Shown here in pieces: positions 61,677 through 64,000 of a DNA stretch of 64,000 nt. The position numbers and the translations under genes are program-made. Positions within the stretch are counted from its first letter, which is position 1. Every line of letters starts with the position of its first letter. The DNA is from Nonomuraea pusilla (lineage in GTDB: Bacteria > Actinomycetota > Actinomycetes > Streptosporangiales > Streptosporangiaceae), in NCBI RefSeq assembly GCF_900109355.1, contig NZ_FOBF01000001.1, forward strand, positions 361,383-425,382, read 5' to 3'. A model generated the notes under the pieces. It saw only the letters and a list, made by a program, of their open reading frames with translations, did not search any database and was not told where the DNA came from.

Positions 61677-62591
61677 ATGCTCCAGCGCGACTACACGACG
61701 TCGCAGCTCGACGTACTCGAGGCCGAAGCCATTCACATCATGCGCGAAGTGGCCGCCGAATTCGAGCGTCCCTGTCTGCTCTTCTCCGGGGGCAAGGACT
61801 CCATCGTCATGCTGCGCATCGCGGAGAAGGCGTTCTGGCCCGCGGCCATCCCCTTTCCTCTCATGCACGTCGACACCGGCCACAACTTCGACGAGGTCAT
61901 CGACTTCCGCGACCGGCGGGCCCAGGAACTCGGCGCCCGCCTGATCGTGGCCAGCGTCCAGGACTCCATCGACGCCGGACGCGTCGTCGAGGAGACCGGC
62001 CGGCGCGCCTCGCGCAACCGGCTCCAGACCACCACCCTGCTCGACGCCATCGAGGAGCACGAGTTCGACGCCGTGTTCGGCGGCGCCAGGCGCGACGAGG
62101 AGAAGGCCCGCGCCAAGGAGCGCGTGTTCTCCTTCCGCGACGACTTCGGCCAGTGGGACCCGAAGAACCAGCGCCCCGAGCTGTGGAACCTCTACAACTC
62201 GCGCATCCGCAAGGGCGAGCACATCCGCGTCTTCCCGCTGTCCAACTGGACCGAGCTGGACGTCTGGGACTACATCCGGCGCGAAGGCATCGAGATCCCG
62301 TCGATCTACTTCGCCCACACCCGCAAGGTGTTCGAACGCGACGGCATGCTGCTGCCCGACTCCGACGTCGTCCAGCGCGGCGAGGACGAGCCGCTGTTCG
62401 AGGCCGTGGTGCGCTACCGCACCGTGGGCGACATGACCTGCACGGGCGCCGTGCAGTCCACGGCCGCCACGGTCGAGGAGATCATCGAGGAGATCGCGGC
62501 CACCAGGATCACCGAGCGCGGGGCCACCAGGGCCGACGACCGCGCCTCCGAGGCCGCCATGGAGGACCGCAAGCGAGAGGGCTACTTCTAA
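61677..62591 (+). CDS. cysD: Sulfate adenylyltransferase subunit 2
   Basis: This 304-residue subunit catalyses the AMP transfer to sulfate that makes APS. The PP-loop SGGKDS is at residues 37-42, and FGGARRDEEKARAKER and LSNWTELDVWDYI are family hallmarks. It ends one base before the cysN start, so the two subunits are coupled. A GGAGGAAG ribosome-binding site precedes the ATG. Confidence 0.97.
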   Translation: MLQRDYTTSQLDVLEAEAIHIMREVAAEFERPCLLFSGGKDSIVMLRIAEKAFWPAAIPFPLMHVDTGHNFDEVIDFRDRRAQELGARLIVASVQDSIDAGRVVEETGRRASRNRLQTTTLLDAIEEHEFDAVFGGARRDEEKARAKERVFSFRDDFGQWDPKNQRPELWNLYNSRIRKGEHIRVFPLSNWTELDVWDYIRREGIEIPSIYFAHTRKVFERDGMLLPDSDVVQRGEDEPLFEAVVRYRTVGDMTCTGAVQSTAATVEEIIEEIAATRITERGATRADDRASEAAMEDRKREGYF

Positions 62592-63854
62592 ATGGACATT
62601 CTTCGCTTTGCCACGGCGGGAAGCGTCGACGACGGCAAGTCCACCCTCATCGGACGGTTGCTCTTCGACTCGAAGGCCATCTTCGAGGACCAGCTCGAAG
62701 CCGTCGAACGCACCTCGCGCGACCGCGGCACCGAATACACCGACCTGTCCCTGCTGACCGACGGCCTGCGGGCCGAGCGCGAGCAGGGCATCACCATCGA
62801 CGTGGCGTACCGGTATTTCGCCACGCCGCGGCGGAAGTTCATCATCGCCGACACGCCCGGCCACATCCAGTACACGAGGAACATGGTCACCGGCGCCTCC
62901 ACCGCCGACCTCGCCATCATCCTCATCGACGCCCGCAAGGGCGTGCTGGAGCAGTCGCGCAGGCACGCGTTCCTGACGTCCCTGCTGCGGGTGCCGCACC
63001 TCGTGCTCGCCGTGAACAAGATGGACCTCGTCGACTACTCCCAGGAGCGGTTCGAGGAGATCCGCGAGGAGTTCACGGCGTTCGCGTCCAAGCTCAACGT
63101 CGCCGACCTGACGTTCATCCCGATCTCCGCGCTCAACGGCGACAACGTCGTCTCCCGCTCCGAGAACATGCCGTGGTACCTCGGCTCCTCGCTGCTGCAC
63201 CACCTGGAGAACGTCCACATCGCCTCCGACCGCAACCTGGTCGACGTGCGCTTCCCCGTCCAGTACGTGATCCGCCCCCAGCGGGCCACCGACCACGCGT
63301 TCCACGACTACCGCGGCTACGCCGGGCAGGTCGCGGGCGGCGTGCTCAAGCCCGGCGACGAGGTGGTGCACCTGCCGTCCGGCCTGACCACGAGGATCGC
63401 GTCCATCGACACGTTCGACGGGCCGGTGGAGGAGGCGTTCCCGCCCATGTCGGTCACGCTGCGCTTCGAGGACGACCTCGACATCTCGCGCGGCGACCTG
63501 ATCGCGCGTCCCAACAACCAGCCGCAGGTCGCCCAGGAACTCGACGCCATGGTCTGCTGGATGGCCGACGGCGTCAAACTGACCCCGCGCTCCAAGCTGA
63601 CGATCAAGCACACGACGCGTACGGCGCGGGCCATGGTGCGCGACCTGCACTACCGGCTCGACGTCAACACCCTGCACCGCGACGAGGAGGCCACCGCGCT
63701 GGGCCTCAACGAGATCGGCCGGGTGTCGCTGCGCGTCACGCAGCCGCTCTTCGTCGACGACTACGCCCGCAACCGCCTCACCGGCGGCTTCATCCTGGTC
63801 GACGAGGCCACCAACGGCACCGTCGCCGCCGGCATGATCATCGACGCCCGCTGA
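62592..63854 (+). CDS. cysN: Sulfate adenylyltransferase subunit 1 (GTPase)
   Basis: This 420-residue EF-Tu-like GTPase drives APS synthesis with CysD. G1 AGSVDDGKST near residues 8-17, DTPGHIQYTRNM and NKMDLVDYS are intact, and two beta-barrel domains follow. There is no fused APS kinase (CysC) domain, so PAPS formation would need a separate kinase outside the window. Confidence 0.96.
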   Translation: MDILRFATAGSVDDGKSTLIGRLLFDSKAIFEDQLEAVERTSRDRGTEYTDLSLLTDGLRAEREQGITIDVAYRYFATPRRKFIIADTPGHIQYTRNMVTGASTADLAIILIDARKGVLEQSRRHAFLTSLLRVPHLVLAVNKMDLVDYSQERFEEIREEFTAFASKLNVADLTFIPISALNGDNVVSRSENMPWYLGSSLLHHLENVHIASDRNLVDVRFPVQYVIRPQRATDHAFHDYRGYAGQVAGGVLKPGDEVVHLPSGLTTRIASIDTFDGPVEEAFPPMSVTLRFEDDLDISRGDLIARPNNQPQVAQELDAMVCWMADGVKLTPRSKLTIKHTTRTARAMVRDLHYRLDVNTLHRDEEATALGLNEIGRVSLRVTQPLFVDDYARNRLTGGFILVDEATNGTVAAGMIIDAR

Positions 63855-63861
63855 CCCGCCC

Positions 63862-63886
63862 GCCCGCCTCCTGACGGGAGGCGGGC
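63862..63886 (+). terminator. Terminator hairpin after cysN
   Basis: GCCCGCCTCC pairs perfectly with GGAGGCGGGC around the loop TGACG, eight bases after the cysN stop. Confidence 0.8.
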
Positions 63887-63909
63887 GCATCCGCTTCACA
63901 CGCGACCCG

Positions 63910-64000
63910 CAAGGAACCTCCGCCCGAGGGGCCGGCGAGAAACGTCCGCCCTGGGACTGGCGAGAAACGTCCGCTCTGGGATTGGCGAGGAACCTCCGGC
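63910..64000. repeat. 25-bp tandem repeats running off the right edge
   Basis: The motif GGCGAGAAACGTCCGC followed by CCTGGGACT recurs with a 25-base period at about 63935, 63960 and 63985, with a diverged copy from about 63910. The array is not finished at the window end, so its size and purpose cannot be judged. Confidence 0.75.

Overview
The window is about 73% GC by eye, uses GTG starts freely, has many ATGA/GTGA start-stop overlaps, and carries rpfB, paired SARP/AfsR regulators, protein O-mannosyltransferases, MutT1 next to ppk and a tatD-rpfB-ksgA-ispE backbone. This fits a chromosomal segment of a filamentous actinomycete. Streptosporangiaceae (Nonomuraea-like) is my best guess; that is inference, since no rRNA is present.

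Layout. 1-3761: ABC exporter (partial permease and ATPase) divergent from a DesK/DesR-like two-component system. 3826-5870: small membrane, GrpB and secreted proteins. 6043-16613: cell-envelope glycosylation block with two GT-C-like membrane proteins, two Pmt paralogues flanking rsmI, a metzincin protease and one unknown protein. 16713-25887: GT2 glycosyltransferase, metG, tatD, rpfB, a coupled Ser/Thr kinase plus FG-GAP propeller pair, and ksgA. 26064-42530: an accessory island of about 17 kb between ksgA and ispE. It holds an ECF41 sigma factor with its oxidoreductase, a 31-bp minisatellite, an NlpC/P60 hydrolase, a complete IS200/IS605 element (tnpA/tnpB), a lectin, a DUF4344 lipoprotein, a SARP/membrane protein/CASTOR-POLLUX-like channel operon, a divergent AfsR-like regulator and a ureohydrolase. 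42722-45678: ispE and an ABC-F ATPase. 45781-48589: two MarR regulators with a SnoaL-like protein, a Tam-like methyltransferase and a VOC protein. 48642-53085: polyphosphate locus (CYTH/CHAD protein, mutT1, ppk). 53140-55060: desaturase and TetR regulator. 55362-59344: tRNA-Gln(UUG), glmU, prs, rplY, pth. 59437-63854: polyprenyl-phosphate sugar transferase coupled to cysQ, cysD and cysN.

How the parts work together. The backbone supplies translation (metG, rsmI, ksgA, rplY, pth, tRNA), UDP-GlcNAc, PRPP and isoprenoid precursors. The accessory genes are mainly envelope and signalling functions. The most unusual assembly is the three-gene operon at 34031-38588, in which a SARP-type ATPase regulator is translationally coupled to a five-helix membrane protein and a DMI1/CASTOR-like RCK channel. 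The IS605 element appears to have inserted at the last codons of the lectin gene, and the inferred empty site restores a short ORF end. Several unrelated short tandem repeats (11, 16, 25 and 31 bp) lie between genes.
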